NCBI RefSeq assembly: GCF_029543155.1
Contig: NZ_JARQXA010000004.1
Location: 186,001-250,000 of the forward strand
DNA length: 64,000 nucleotides
DNA from: Sphingomonas sp. HITSZ_GF
GTDB lineage: Bacteria; Pseudomonadota; Alphaproteobacteria; Sphingomonadales; Sphingomonadaceae
Direction: 5' to 3'
The notes below the pieces were generated by a model, which was not told the DNA's origin, ran no database searches, and saw only the letters and a program-made list of their open reading frames with translations. Below are positions 35,459 through 43,771 of this stretch, piece after piece. The position numbers were made by a program, and so were the translations under genes. Numbering within the stretch: the stretch's first letter is position 1; each line of letters opens with the position of its first letter.

Positions 35459-36460
35459 TCACAGCCGCGCGATCGCGTCGGCCAGCGGCCGTATCGCATC
35501 CTCGCTCTGGTCCCAGCTGATCACCAGCCGCGCTTCGCCGACACCCCAGTCGTAGAAGTCGAAACCGAGCGCGCGCAGGCTCGCGGCTTCCTCGGCGCTC
35601 ACCTTCAGGAACACTTCGTTCGCCTGCACCGGATGCACCAGCCGATCCCCCGCGGCCTGCGCCAGCAGTGCCGCACCGGCATTGGCGGCGCGCCCGTTCT
35701 TCAGCCACAGATCGCCTTCGAGCATCGCCAGGATCTGCGCGGCCAGATAGCGGCCCTTGGAGAAGAGCAGCCCGGCGCGCTTGCGGCGGATCAGCGTCGC
35801 GTCCGCCAGTTCGGGCTTGAAGAAGATCAGCGCCTCGGCGCTCATCCCCCCGTTCTTGACGAAGCCGAGGCTCAGCGCATCGACGCCCGCGCGCCAGGTC
35901 ACGTCGCCCGGATGGCAGCCGAGATGCGCCACGGCATTGGCGAAGCGCGCGCCGTCCATGTGCAGCCCCAGCTTGCGCGCCTTGGCCAGTTCGCCGATCG
36001 CCGCGACTTCGTCGGGGGTATAGGCCAGGCCATATTCGGTGGCATTGGTGATCGAGATCGCGTGCGGCTGGACCTGGTGGACGTCGGGCCGGATCGGGTC
36101 GATCACCGCGCGGATCGCGTCGGGGGTCAGCTTCGATCCCTCGCCTTCGCCGATCAGCAGCTTGGCGCCGTGCGTGTAGAATTCGGGCGCGCCGCATTCG
36201 TCGACATTGATGTGCGCGTCGCGGTGGCAGACCACGCCGCCATAGGGCGGGCACAGCGCGGCCAAGGCGAGGCTGTTCGCCGCCGTGCCGGTCGGCACCC
36301 ACAGCGCGCGCACCTGCGTGCCGAACAGCTCGGAAAAGGCGCCGTCGAGCGACTTGGACCATTTGTCGCCGTCATAGGCGGTATCGAGCTGGTTCACGCT
36401 TCCCAGCGCGGCAAGCACTTCGGGGCAGACGGCGGCGGCATTGTCGGAGAAGAAGCGCAT
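35459..36460 (-). CDS. ltaE: low-specificity L-threonine aldolase
   Basis: The 333-residue fold-type I PLP enzyme cleaves threonine to glycine and acetaldehyde. It starts MRFFSDNAAAVCPEV in the family pattern; an ATG four codons upstream is an alternative (36472). Landmarks are WVPTGTAANSLAL, the histidine in VVCHRDAHINVDE, the PLP aspartate in LHMDGARFANA and the Schiff-base lysine in LGFVKNGGMS. It lies between two family A repeats and has no clear Shine-Dalgarno. Confidence 0.92.
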   Translation of the reverse strand: MRFFSDNAAAVCPEVLAALGSVNQLDTAYDGDKWSKSLDGAFSELFGTQVRALWVPTGTAANSLALAALCPPYGGVVCHRDAHINVDECGAPEFYTHGAKLLIGEGEGSKLTPDAIRAVIDPIRPDVHQVQPHAISITNATEYGLAYTPDEVAAIGELAKARKLGLHMDGARFANAVAHLGCHPGDVTWRAGVDALSLGFVKNGGMSAEALIFFKPELADATLIRRKRAGLLFSKGRYLAAQILAMLEGDLWLKNGRAANAGAALLAQAAGDRLVHPVQANEVFLKVSAEEAASLRALGFDFYDWGVGEARLVISWDQSEDAIRPLADAIARL

Positions 36461-36509
36461 GCAAGGGTCCATGCGGGGGCGGGATCATTGCGTCAACAGA
36501 CTGAGCCAA

Positions 36510-36640
36510 AATCCTCCCCCGGAGGGGGAGGGGGACCGGCGAAGCCGGTGGAGGGGGCCAGCCCCAAGCAGCACCGCCTGCCGCATTCCCTCTCCACCAC
36601 GCCCTGCGGGCGCGGTCCCCCTCTCCCTCCGGGAGAGGAT
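36510..36640 (+). repeat. palindromic repeat, family A, copy 4
   Basis: AATCCTCC...GAGGAT, about 131 bp. The left hairpin is ACCGGC-gaa-GCCGGT, and the right hairpin is longer and diverged (CACGCCC-tgc-GGGCGCG). It separates the threonine aldolase start from the PBP1A stop at 36656. Confidence 0.88.
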
Positions 36641-36655
36641 CTAAGATCTAAGAGC

Positions 36656-38986
36656 TCACCGCTCCTCGCCGCGCCGGTCGTCCGGCCGGAAGCGATCCGG
36701 CGGCGGTGCGCCGTCGGGCGCCGGGTCGCGCCGCGGGCGGCGGTCGGCCGGGCGATCGATCGGCGCCTCGCCCTGCTCGTCGGGATCGACGCCCTCGGGC
36801 ACCACCTGCGTCTCGATCCCCGTCCCCTGGATGAAGTCGCCCACGCCGTTGAGCACGTCGTCGAGCGTCACTTCATTGCCGTCGGGCTCCACCGTCGGCT
36901 CGGGCGGCGGGATTCGCAGGTCGAGCGCACGGGCCATGAAGTCGCGCCAGACGCGTGCCGGCAGGCCGCTGCCCGAAAGCCCCGGATTGGGCGAATTGTC
37001 GTCATTGCCCAGCCACACGCCGCAGACGATCCCGCCCGCATAGCCGATGAACAGCGCGTCGCGATTGTCCTGGGTGGTGCCGGTCTTGCCATAGGTCGGG
37101 ATCGGCAGCGCCGCGCCGCGCCCGGTGCCGTCCTCCACCACCGTGCCGAGCAGGCTCCTGAGGTCGTCGAGCTGGCGTCCGTTGAAGCGCGTCGGCGCGC
37201 CCAGCCGCTTCGCCAGCCAGTCGCTCGCCGCCTCGTCGTCGCTCAGTCCCTGCGGCCGCACCGGATAGGAGCCGTTGGCGACCGAGGCATAGGCCGCGGT
37301 CAGCTCGAGCAGCGACACCGTGGAGGTCCCGAGCGCGATCGAGGCGTCGTCGCCGATCGGCGTGGAGATGCCCAGGTCGCGCGCCGCCTGGGTCACTGCG
37401 CGCACCCCGAACTTCTGGGTCAGCCGCGCCGCCACCACGTTCGACGATTTGGCAAAGGCCTGGCGCAGCGTGATCTGCCCGGCATAGCTGCCATGCGAAT
37501 TCTCGGGCTTCCAGTCGCCGATCTGCACGGGGCTGTCGTCGACAATGCTGTCCGGGTCCATGCCGCCGCGCAGTGCCGCCAGATAGACGAACAGCTTGAA
37601 GGTCGATCCCGGCTGGCGCCGCGCCTGGGTGGCGCGGTTGAACGGGCTTTCGCCATAGCTCTTGCCGCCCACCATCGCGATCACCCGCCCATCGGGATGC
37701 ATCGCCACGATCGCGATCTGCGACTTGCGCAGCCCGGCATTCTTCGCCGCGCGCTCGGCCGCCTGCTGGGCGTTGAGCTCGAGCGTGGTCTGCACCGTCT
37801 GCTCGGTGCTCACCCCGCCCGCCTGGTCGCGCGCCTGGGGCAGCACCCAGTCGGCGAAATAGGTGCCGTTGGGCAGGTCGTCCTTCGATTTGGTGACGTG
37901 GAGCACGGCGGGGCGGATCGTGTCGGCGCGTGCCTTGGTGATCAGCCCGGCATCGACCATCGATGCGATCACCAGCTTCTGCCGATCGCGCGCGCCCTTC
38001 AGATTGCCCGTCGGCGCCAGCCGGCTCGGCGCCTGCACCAGGCCGGCGAGCAGGGTCGCCTCGCTCAGGCTCAGATCCTCTGGCTCGACACTGAAATAGT
38101 GCCGCGCCGCGGCGCGCAGGCCATAGACGTTGTCGCCGAAATAGACGTTGGAGAGATAGCGCGAGAGGATCTCGTCCTTGCTCAGCCAGGCCTCCAGCCA
38201 GAAGGCGATCAGCACTTCCTGTGCCTTGCGCCCGAAGGTGCGCTGCGAGTTCAGGAACGCGTTCTTCGCCAGCTGCTGGGTGATCGTGCTGCCGCCCTGC
38301 GAGCCGCCGTCGCTCGTCACATTGTGGACGAAGGCGCGCATGATGCCGCGCGGATCGACGCCCCAATGGCTGTAGAAGCGCCGGTCCTCGATGCCGACGA
38401 ACGCGTTGCGCACATGCGCGGGCAGCTTGCTCGCGTCGACCGGCTCGGCGATCACCGCACCGCGCCGCGCGATCGGCTTGCCCTCGGCCGAGAGCAGGGT
38501 GATCGAGGGAGGCGCCGGCGGCTGGAGCGACTTGGAGAGCGGTGCGGTCAGCGCCAGCCAGCCGACCGCCAGGAAGAACAGCAGGATGAATCCCGCCACC
38601 GCCCAGCTCAGGTAGCGCAGCCAGTTCCGCTTCCTGACCAGTACCGGCAGATTGGTGGTGTAGCCGCCCGCCGGCAGCGGCTCGCCATGGCCGGGCATCG
38701 ATGGTGGCGGGGGAGGGGGAGGCGGCGGCGTCGCGGCGCGCCAGCGCGGGCGGATCGGCGCCTGCTGCTCGGGTGGGGGCATGCCGCCCGAAAGCTCCAG
38801 CGGCTCCTGCTTCGCCGGCCTTACCTTGCGCAGCGCCTCGCCCAGCCCTTCGCCGATCTTCTCGATCGAGGGTGGGCGCCAGGCGCGCGGCTCGGGCCTG
38901 GGCGCAGGCGGCGGCGCGGGATCGGCGTCCTCGCTAGACCGGCGCAGCGGAAAGCGGACGTTCCTGGAATCGTTGCCGTCAGCCAT
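36656..38986 (-). CDS. penicillin-binding protein 1A, bifunctional peptidoglycan synthase
   Basis: The 776-residue class A PBP polymerises and cross-links peptidoglycan. A proline-rich cytoplasmic head (with a run of nine prolines) precedes one transmembrane helix (about 130-155). The GT51 domain has EDRRFYSHWGVDPRG, GGSTITQQLAKN and RKAQEVLIAF. The transpeptidase domain has the nucleophile in GSTFKLF, SSN in SKSSNVVAARL and KTG in YGKTGTTQDN. The last 60 residues form a Pro/Arg/Asp-rich disordered tail. The catalytic set is complete. Similar proteins are annotated mrcA or pbp1a. Confidence 0.95.
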   Translation of the reverse strand: MADGNDSRNVRFPLRRSSEDADPAPPPAPRPEPRAWRPPSIEKIGEGLGEALRKVRPAKQEPLELSGGMPPPEQQAPIRPRWRAATPPPPPPPPPSMPGHGEPLPAGGYTTNLPVLVRKRNWLRYLSWAVAGFILLFFLAVGWLALTAPLSKSLQPPAPPSITLLSAEGKPIARRGAVIAEPVDASKLPAHVRNAFVGIEDRRFYSHWGVDPRGIMRAFVHNVTSDGGSQGGSTITQQLAKNAFLNSQRTFGRKAQEVLIAFWLEAWLSKDEILSRYLSNVYFGDNVYGLRAAARHYFSVEPEDLSLSEATLLAGLVQAPSRLAPTGNLKGARDRQKLVIASMVDAGLITKARADTIRPAVLHVTKSKDDLPNGTYFADWVLPQARDQAGGVSTEQTVQTTLELNAQQAAERAAKNAGLRKSQIAIVAMHPDGRVIAMVGGKSYGESPFNRATQARRQPGSTFKLFVYLAALRGGMDPDSIVDDSPVQIGDWKPENSHGSYAGQITLRQAFAKSSNVVAARLTQKFGVRAVTQAARDLGISTPIGDDASIALGTSTVSLLELTAAYASVANGSYPVRPQGLSDDEAASDWLAKRLGAPTRFNGRQLDDLRSLLGTVVEDGTGRGAALPIPTYGKTGTTQDNRDALFIGYAGGIVCGVWLGNDDNSPNPGLSGSGLPARVWRDFMARALDLRIPPPEPTVEPDGNEVTLDDVLNGVGDFIQGTGIETQVVPEGVDPDEQGEAPIDRPADRRPRRDPAPDGAPPPDRFRPDDRRGEER

Positions 38987-39062
38987 TCAACCGATCGTCG
39001 TTTCTGCCGCTCGCATGCCGCCTTTTAGCGCAGCATCTGTGTTACTACAATAATACAGTTGG

Positions 39063-40649
39063 TTACGCCACCGGCACGAAGGCGAGGTGCTGATAATCAT
39101 AGCTGAAATCGGCGAGCGGCGAGAGCGGCTTCATCGTTACGCCGGTCACCTTGCCTTCCTTGATCTCGAAACTGACCACCGCGTCCTCGCCGGCATCCTT
39201 GGCGAAGCGGGTGCGGAACGCGTCGGGTCCCCAGGGCTCGAGCACGCTCTTGAACACCGGGGTCGGGGTGAAGTCGATCCACAGCTTGCCGCCCTTGGTC
39301 GTAACCACCACGTCGCCGTACCAGGGATCGCGGTAGCGCCCGGCATAGCCGGCGAGCGGCAGCGACGGCGCGCCCGCCGGCGCCTTGTCGACGCCGCCCT
39401 CGACGCTGGCCAGCGCCTCGTCCTGCGCCGCCTTCTGCCGGGTCCTGTAGCTGCTCACCCAGTCAAAGGCCGGCGCGTCGATCAGCCGGTCGAGGATCGC
39501 GTTGCGGATCGCGGCGGAGACGCCCTCCTCGACGTTGCTCAGCACCGACACGCCGATCCCGCGCGACGGCAGCAGCCCGGTATAGGTCACCTGGCCCGAG
39601 AGCCCGCCGCTGTGCTGGATCATCCGGAGCCCGCGATAGTCCTGCACGAACCAGCCCAGCGCATAGGCGGCGAGCACCGGGCGCACCGGGTTGCTCTCGG
39701 TCGGCCCGTCGCTCGACGAAGTGATCGTCTGCGGCTTCCACATCTCCTTTGCCTGGGCGGGCGACCAGAGCTGCTTGCCGTCGGGCAGCTTGCCCTGGGC
39801 CAGCTGCACCTGGATCCACCTGGCCATGTCGCTGATGCTCGCGTTGATCCCGCCCGCGGCGTCGACCATCTTGCCCTCGTCGGGCTGCACCACTTCGAGC
39901 TTGCCGATCCCGCGCACCGGCGGCCCCAGCCGCGCATGCCGCCCGGCGACATTGTCGGTCTTGAGCGAGCCGCGCGATCCCACTGCGTCGGCCATGCCCA
40001 AAGGCGCGAAGATCCGCGTCTCGACGAACTTGTCCCAGGGCGTGCCCGCCACGCGCTCGATCAGCAGCCCGGCGACGATGTAGAGGATGTTGTCGTAATC
40101 ATAGCCCGCCCGGAAGCCGCGCGCCGGCTTGAGATAGGGCAATGCCTTGAGCACGTCGGCGGCGACATGGTTGCCCGCCGGGAAGAACATCAGGTCGCCG
40201 GCGCCGAGCGGCAGCCCCGAGCGATGCACGAGCAGGTCGCGCACCGTCATCATCTGCGTGACCGCGGAATCGGACATGCGGAACTCGGGCAGATGCTGCA
40301 CCACCGGATCTTCCCAGCCGAGCTTGCCCTCGTCGACGAGCAGCGCCAGCGCGGCGGCAGTGAACGCCTTGGAGTGCGAGGCGATGCCGAAGCGGGTATG
40401 CGCGTCGACCGCGCCGGGCTTGCCCAGCGTGCGCACGCCATATCCCTTCACGAACGCGGGCTGGCCCGGCCGCACGATCGCCACCGCCACGCCCGGGGTC
40501 TCGAACGCCGTGAGGAACGGCTGGACGATCGCATCCACCGCGGCTTCGTCGAGCGCTGCGGCGAAGGCGAGCCGGGGAAAGGCCAGCGCGCTCGCGCCGC
40601 CCAGCGAAAGCGCCAGCGCGGTGCGCCGGTCGATGGTGAAACCGCTCAT
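39063..40649 (-). CDS. serine hydrolase of the beta-lactamase/D-alanyl carboxypeptidase family, exported
   Basis: The 528-residue protein has a twin-arginine-like leader (DRRTALALSLGGASALAF). The catalytic domain has the SxxK motif in IASHSKAFTAAAL and a YxN-type motif in YDYDNILY. A C-terminal lipocalin-like DUF3471-type domain (about 410-528) follows. Class C-like serine hydrolases with this tail are usually esterases or peptidases rather than antibiotic-resistance enzymes, so I would not call it a beta-lactamase. It lies downstream of a family A repeat and upstream of PBP1A on the same strand, but with separate spacing. Confidence 0.9.
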   Translation of the reverse strand: MSGFTIDRRTALALSLGGASALAFPRLAFAAALDEAAVDAIVQPFLTAFETPGVAVAIVRPGQPAFVKGYGVRTLGKPGAVDAHTRFGIASHSKAFTAAALALLVDEGKLGWEDPVVQHLPEFRMSDSAVTQMMTVRDLLVHRSGLPLGAGDLMFFPAGNHVAADVLKALPYLKPARGFRAGYDYDNILYIVAGLLIERVAGTPWDKFVETRIFAPLGMADAVGSRGSLKTDNVAGRHARLGPPVRGIGKLEVVQPDEGKMVDAAGGINASISDMARWIQVQLAQGKLPDGKQLWSPAQAKEMWKPQTITSSSDGPTESNPVRPVLAAYALGWFVQDYRGLRMIQHSGGLSGQVTYTGLLPSRGIGVSVLSNVEEGVSAAIRNAILDRLIDAPAFDWVSSYRTRQKAAQDEALASVEGGVDKAPAGAPSLPLAGYAGRYRDPWYGDVVVTTKGGKLWIDFTPTPVFKSVLEPWGPDAFRTRFAKDAGEDAVVSFEIKEGKVTGVTMKPLSPLADFSYDYQHLAFVPVA

Positions 40650-40707
40650 GTGACGAACTCCCCGGAATTTGCGAGGATGCTAGCGCTGCCAGTCTCGAGG
40701 TTCAATC

Positions 40708-40839
40708 AATCCTCCCCCGGAGGGGGAGGGGGACCAGCGAAGCTGGTGGAGGGGGCTCGCCACGGGCGATACCGCTTGGGGCGTGCCCTCTCCACCACCG
40801 CCTTCGGCGGCGGTCCCCCTCTCCCTCCGGGAGAGGATT
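40708..40839 (+). repeat. palindromic repeat, family A, copy 5 (identical to copy 2)
   Basis: 132 bp, base-for-base the same as 25887-26018 by eye. It separates the serine hydrolase start from the HNH endonuclease stop. Confidence 0.92.
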
Positions 40840-40848
40840 TAGGGCAGC

Positions 40849-41415
40849 CTAAGCCAGCAGCTCGACATCCCAGTAGAGCCAGTCGCGCCAGGTATCGTGG
40901 AGGTAATTGGGCGGGAAGCGCCGGCCATGCTCCTGGAGCTGCCAGCTGGTCGGCCGGATCGGCTGGAGATAGAGGGGCATCGCGGCCTGTTGCGGGGTGC
41001 GCCCGCCCTTTTTGAGGTTGCACGGCGCGCAGGCGGTGGCGACATTTTCCCAGGTGGTGCGCCCGCCCTGGGCGCGGGGAATGACATGGTCGAAGGTGAG
41101 GTCGCGATGGCTGCCGCAATATTGGCAGGAGAATTTGTCGCGAAGGAACAGGTTGAAGCGGGTGAAGGCGGGGAATTGCGAAGGCTTCACATATTGTTTG
41201 AGCGCGATGACCGAAGGAAGCTTCAGCCTCGCGCTGGGACTTCGCACCTCGCGTTCGTAATAGGAGACGACATCCACTCTATCGAGGAACAGCGCCTTGA
41301 CCGCCGTCTGCCAGGGCCAGATGCTCAGCGGATAATAGCTCAGGGGCGTATAGTCTGCGTTGAGCACAAGCGACGGGCAGCTGTCCGGATGGCGGATCAG
41401 ATCGGGATGATACAT
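40849..41415 (-). CDS. HNH endonuclease
   Basis: The 188-residue protein begins MYHPDLIRHPDSCPSLVLN and carries a C-terminal HNH/zinc domain. CxxC in CQYCGSHRDL is followed by the catalytic FDHVIPRAQGG, then the Asn in TTWENV and the second CxxC in CAPCNLKKGG. The N-terminal 75 residues match the conserved region found in chromosomal HNH proteins of Alphaproteobacteria. The ATG at 41415 follows GAGGGAG; an upstream ATG (41448) has no Shine-Dalgarno. Such stand-alone HNH proteins are widespread and of unknown role. It diverges from gluQ across a large palindrome. Confidence 0.92.
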   Translation of the reverse strand: MYHPDLIRHPDSCPSLVLNADYTPLSYYPLSIWPWQTAVKALFLDRVDVVSYYEREVRSPSARLKLPSVIALKQYVKPSQFPAFTRFNLFLRDKFSCQYCGSHRDLTFDHVIPRAQGGRTTWENVATACAPCNLKKGGRTPQQAAMPLYLQPIRPTSWQLQEHGRRFPPNYLHDTWRDWLYWDVELLA

Positions 41416-41502
41416 GCGCTCCCTCGCCCAGTTCGTGGTGGCACGCATCTCGCCGAGAAGCGTGACGCGGTAATGACACCATATCCCGCGACTCGCGGTC
41501 AA

Positions 41503-41770
41503 GAGCCGATTTCCGGTATCCGCAACGGCCGTGACGGGGCGGATTTTGTCGCAGGGCAAGGAGCAAGGAGGGAGCGATGCTTTCGCATCGTGACCGACGC
41601 GCGACGCCGCCCTGCGGCAAAATCCGCCCGCCGCTTCGCGGTCGCCTTGGGAAGGCCGCTGAACAGCGTCAGGCCACTTGCGCGTAGTACCGCTACGCGA
41701 CTGCGTGACCTTCCTTGTCAGCGGCCTTCCCAAGGCGATCACGGCCATTGCGGATACCGGAGATCGGCTC
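41503..41770. repeat. 268-bp nested palindromic element
   Basis: Outer 32-nt arms (41503-41534 and 41739-41770) are complementary at 30 of 32 positions. They enclose two independent hairpins. The first has 21-nt arms 41537-41557 and 41609-41629 (one mismatch), with its own apical hairpin CGATGC-tttc-GCATCG at 41575-41590. The second has perfectly complementary 21-nt arms 41642-41662 and 41718-41738, with an apical hairpin CGCGTAG/CTACGCG at 41681-41699. It fills the divergent gap between the HNH gene and gluQ (368 bp). No coding potential and no flanking target duplication were seen. Confidence 0.9.
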
Positions 41771-41783
41771 TGGTGCGGCTTTG

Positions 41784-42755
41784 ATGGTTATCCACACCCG
41801 ATTCGCGCCCAGCCCGACCGGGCGCCTGCACCTCGGCCATGCCTGGTCGGCGATCCAGGCGCACGACTTTGCGCGCGCTGCCGGCGGGATGTTCACGCTG
41901 CGCATCGAGGATATCGACGGCACCCGTTCGCGCCCCGAGCATGTCGAGGCGATCCTGCGCGATCTCGAATGGCTCGGCCTCGCCTGGGACGGGCCGGTGA
42001 CCTTCCAGTCGCAGCGCCTCGCGCTGTACGAGGATGCGCTCGATCGCCTGCGTGCGATGGGCCTGCTCTACCCCTGTTTCTGCACCCGTGCCGACATCGC
42101 CGCGAGCCTCACTGCCCCGCACGGTCCCGAGGGCGCGCTCTATCCGGGCACCTGCCGCAGGCTGGCCGCGCCGGACCTCAGCAAGCCCCATTGCTGGCGG
42201 CTGGATATGGGGAAGGCGCTCGAACTTCCTCTCCCCATCGGGGAGAGGGAAGGGGCCCGCGCCGAAGGCGTGGGAAGGGAGAGGGGCAGTGATGTGCCGC
42301 TCCCCACTGCCCCTCTCCCTTCCGCCGCTTCGCGGCTCCCTCCCTCTCCCCGAGGGGGAGAGGGATTGTTCTGGCACGATGCCTTTGCCGGCTGGGTCGC
42401 CGCCGATCCCGCCTCGGCCGGCGATGTCGTCCTCGCCCGCAAGGACGCACCCGCCAGCTATCACCTCGCGGTCACGCTCGACGATGCCGCGCAGGGCGTC
42501 ACCCATGTCGTGCGCGGCGTCGACCTGTTCGCCGCCACCCATGTCCACCGGCTGCTCCAGGCGCTGCTCGGCCTGCCGACGCCCGAATACCGCCACCACA
42601 AGCTGCTGCTCGGCCCCGACGGCACTCGCCTCGCCAAGCGCCACGGCGCCCCCGGCCTCGAGGCGATGCGACTTGCCGGTGCAGACGGCCGCGCGCTCGC
42701 AGACCAGTTGCGCGCCGGGCAACTGCCGGTTGGCATCGCCGCGGCACAGGCGTAA
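41784..42755 (+). CDS. gluQ: glutamyl-Q tRNA(Asp) synthetase with an in-frame repeat insertion
   Basis: The 323-residue protein is a truncated glutamyl-tRNA synthetase paralogue that attaches glutamate to queuosine in tRNA(Asp). The class I signature is HLGHAW (residues 16-21). The zinc site uses CFC near 98-100 and YPGTC near 120-124, and the KMSKS counterpart is near LAKRHGAPG. Residues about 149-194 are translated from the family B palindrome (PIGEREGARAEGVG ... PPSPRGGEG). Conserved sequence resumes at LFWHDAFAG, so the insertion preserved frame. A queuosine-precursor transporter lies at 46968, consistent with queuosine use. The C-terminal anticodon-like domain is absent, as expected. Confidence 0.9.
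   Translation: MVIHTRFAPSPTGRLHLGHAWSAIQAHDFARAAGGMFTLRIEDIDGTRSRPEHVEAILRDLEWLGLAWDGPVTFQSQRLALYEDALDRLRAMGLLYPCFCTRADIAASLTAPHGPEGALYPGTCRRLAAPDLSKPHCWRLDMGKALELPLPIGEREGARAEGVGRERGSDVPLPTAPLPSAASRLPPSPRGGEGLFWHDAFAGWVAADPASAGDVVLARKDAPASYHLAVTLDDAAQGVTHVVRGVDLFAATHVHRLLQALLGLPTPEYRHHKLLLGPDGTRLAKRHGAPGLEAMRLAGADGRALADQLRAGQLPVGIAAAQA
42228..42364. repeat. palindromic repeat, family B, copy 2, inside gluQ
   Basis: About 137 bp bounded by CCTCTCCCCATCGGGGAGAG and CTCTCCCCGAGGGGGAGAG. Inner arms read GGAAGGGAGAGGGGCAGTG and CACTGCCCCTCTCCCTTCC, perfectly complementary over 19 bp. The element is open in the gluQ frame and would fold in both DNA and mRNA. Confidence 0.92.
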
Positions 42756-42764
42756 GCTCGCGCG

Positions 42765-42998
42765 ATGTTCTTCCTCGCCATCCTGCTGCTCGCCGCGATG
42801 TTCGCGACTCTGTTCATCCTCATCCGCGGCCTGGTGAACATGGCCGGGACGACCAGCCAGGACCTGGAAGCCCAGGGCGACGGCCCCAGCCCGCGCGCGC
42901 TCAAGTCGCAGAAGCTGATGCAGCAACGCATCCTGTTCCAGGCGGTGGCGATCGGCGTCGCCGCGATCATCCTGTTTGCCCTGTCAGCCAAGGGCTGA
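42765..42998 (+). CDS. HIG1-domain small membrane protein
   Basis: The 77-residue protein has two transmembrane helices (about 2-24 and 52-73) joined by a cytoplasmic loop with LKSQKLMQQRILFQAVAI, the HIG1 family signature. HIG1 proteins associate with respiratory supercomplexes in mitochondria, and bacterial members are thought to act near cytochrome oxidase; function here is inferred. It starts 9 bp after gluQ. The stop codon falls inside a 27-bp tandem repeat. Confidence 0.85.
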   Translation: MFFLAILLLAAMFATLFILIRGLVNMAGTTSQDLEAQGDGPSPRALKSQKLMQQRILFQAVAIGVAAIILFALSAKG

Positions 42999-43050
42999 CT
43001 TCCGAAAACTTCAGCCAAGGGCTGATTTCTGAAAACTTCGGCCAAGGGCC
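42984..43050 (+). repeat. 27-bp tandem repeat, 2.5 copies, spanning the HIG1 stop codon
   Basis: Units at 42984-43010, 43011-43037 and a partial one at 43038-43050 share TCAGCCAAGGGCTGA...GAAAACT with two substitutions between the first two. Each begins with the small palindrome TCAGCC-aag-GGCTGA. Unit length is a multiple of three. Confidence 0.9.
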
Positions 43051-43090
43051 GGGGCACCTGCCCCCGCGGGGCGATATTCCAGAGACCACG

Positions 43091-43726
43091 ATGACTCTCC
43101 AGACCTGGTGGCTGTTCGTCATGGCCGTGTTCCTGCTGTCGGGAACGCCCGGCCCCAACATGCTCCACATCCTCCAGCGCAGCGTCGATTTCGGCGTGCG
43201 GCGCACCGTCGCGGCGATGGCCGGCTGCCTCGCCGGGCTGGTGACGATCCTCGCCGCCTCCGCCGCCGGGCTCACCGCGCTGCTGCTCGCCATTCCCGGC
43301 GCGTTCGAAGTGCTGCGCTGGCTCGGCACCGCCTATCTGGTCTGGCTCGGCATCAAGGCGTGGCGCGCCGATCCGACGCCGCTCGACATCGGCGACGATG
43401 CCGCGCTGGCGGACCGGCGCCTCACCGCCGCCCAGCTCTTCCGCGGCGGCTTCGCGATCAGCCTCTCCAATCCCAAGGCGCTGCTCTTCGCCGCCGCCTT
43501 CTTCCCCCAGTTCGTCAGCGCCGCCGCGCCCAAGCCGCCCCAGTTCGCGATCCTGGTGCTCACCTTCGCGGTGATCGAGTGCGGCTGGTACCTGGTCTAT
43601 GCGCTGGGCGGCCGCGGTCTCGCCCGCCATCTCGAGCGCCCCGCGCTCAAGACGTGGTTCAACCGGCTCACCGGCACGATCTTCATCGGCTTCGGCCTGT
43701 TGCTGCTTCGCGCGCGGCACGGCTGA
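43091..43726 (+). CDS. LysE/RhtB family amino-acid exporter
   Basis: The 211-residue membrane protein has six hydrophobic segments. The N-terminal motif FLLSGTPGPNMLHIL and the segment GTAYLVWLGIKAWR are typical of LysE/RhtB exporters, as is GFAISLSNPKALLFAAAFFPQF. Substrates in the family include lysine, homoserine, threonine and other amino acids; the one here is unknown. It stands 92 bp after the HIG1 gene, next to the tandem repeat. Confidence 0.93.
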   Translation: MTLQTWWLFVMAVFLLSGTPGPNMLHILQRSVDFGVRRTVAAMAGCLAGLVTILAASAAGLTALLLAIPGAFEVLRWLGTAYLVWLGIKAWRADPTPLDIGDDAALADRRLTAAQLFRGGFAISLSNPKALLFAAAFFPQFVSAAAPKPPQFAILVLTFAVIECGWYLVYALGGRGLARHLERPALKTWFNRLTGTIFIGFGLLLLRARHG

Positions 43727-43771
43727 TCGCGCTTTCCCCGCCCGCGCGCGGGGCGTAAGAGTCTCGTCGCA

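Noticed and set aside
35219..39028. 1269-codon plus-strand open frame across the threonine aldolase and PBP1A genes
   Set aside because: No recognisable domain; it is antisense to two clearly conserved genes and runs through two family A repeats.
39063..40649. Class C beta-lactamase conferring resistance
   Set aside because: The SxxK and YxN patterns are general to the superfamily. The Tat-like leader and extra C-terminal lipocalin-like domain point to an esterase or peptidase type.
41503..41770. tRNA gene or integron attC site
   Set aside because: No cloverleaf with anticodon, T-loop or CCA can be drawn, and no attC core sites or integrase are present.
42228..42364. gluQ as a frameshifted pseudogene
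   Set aside because: Both parts flanking the repeat are in the same frame with no stop, and catalytic and zinc motifs are intact; activity is still untested.
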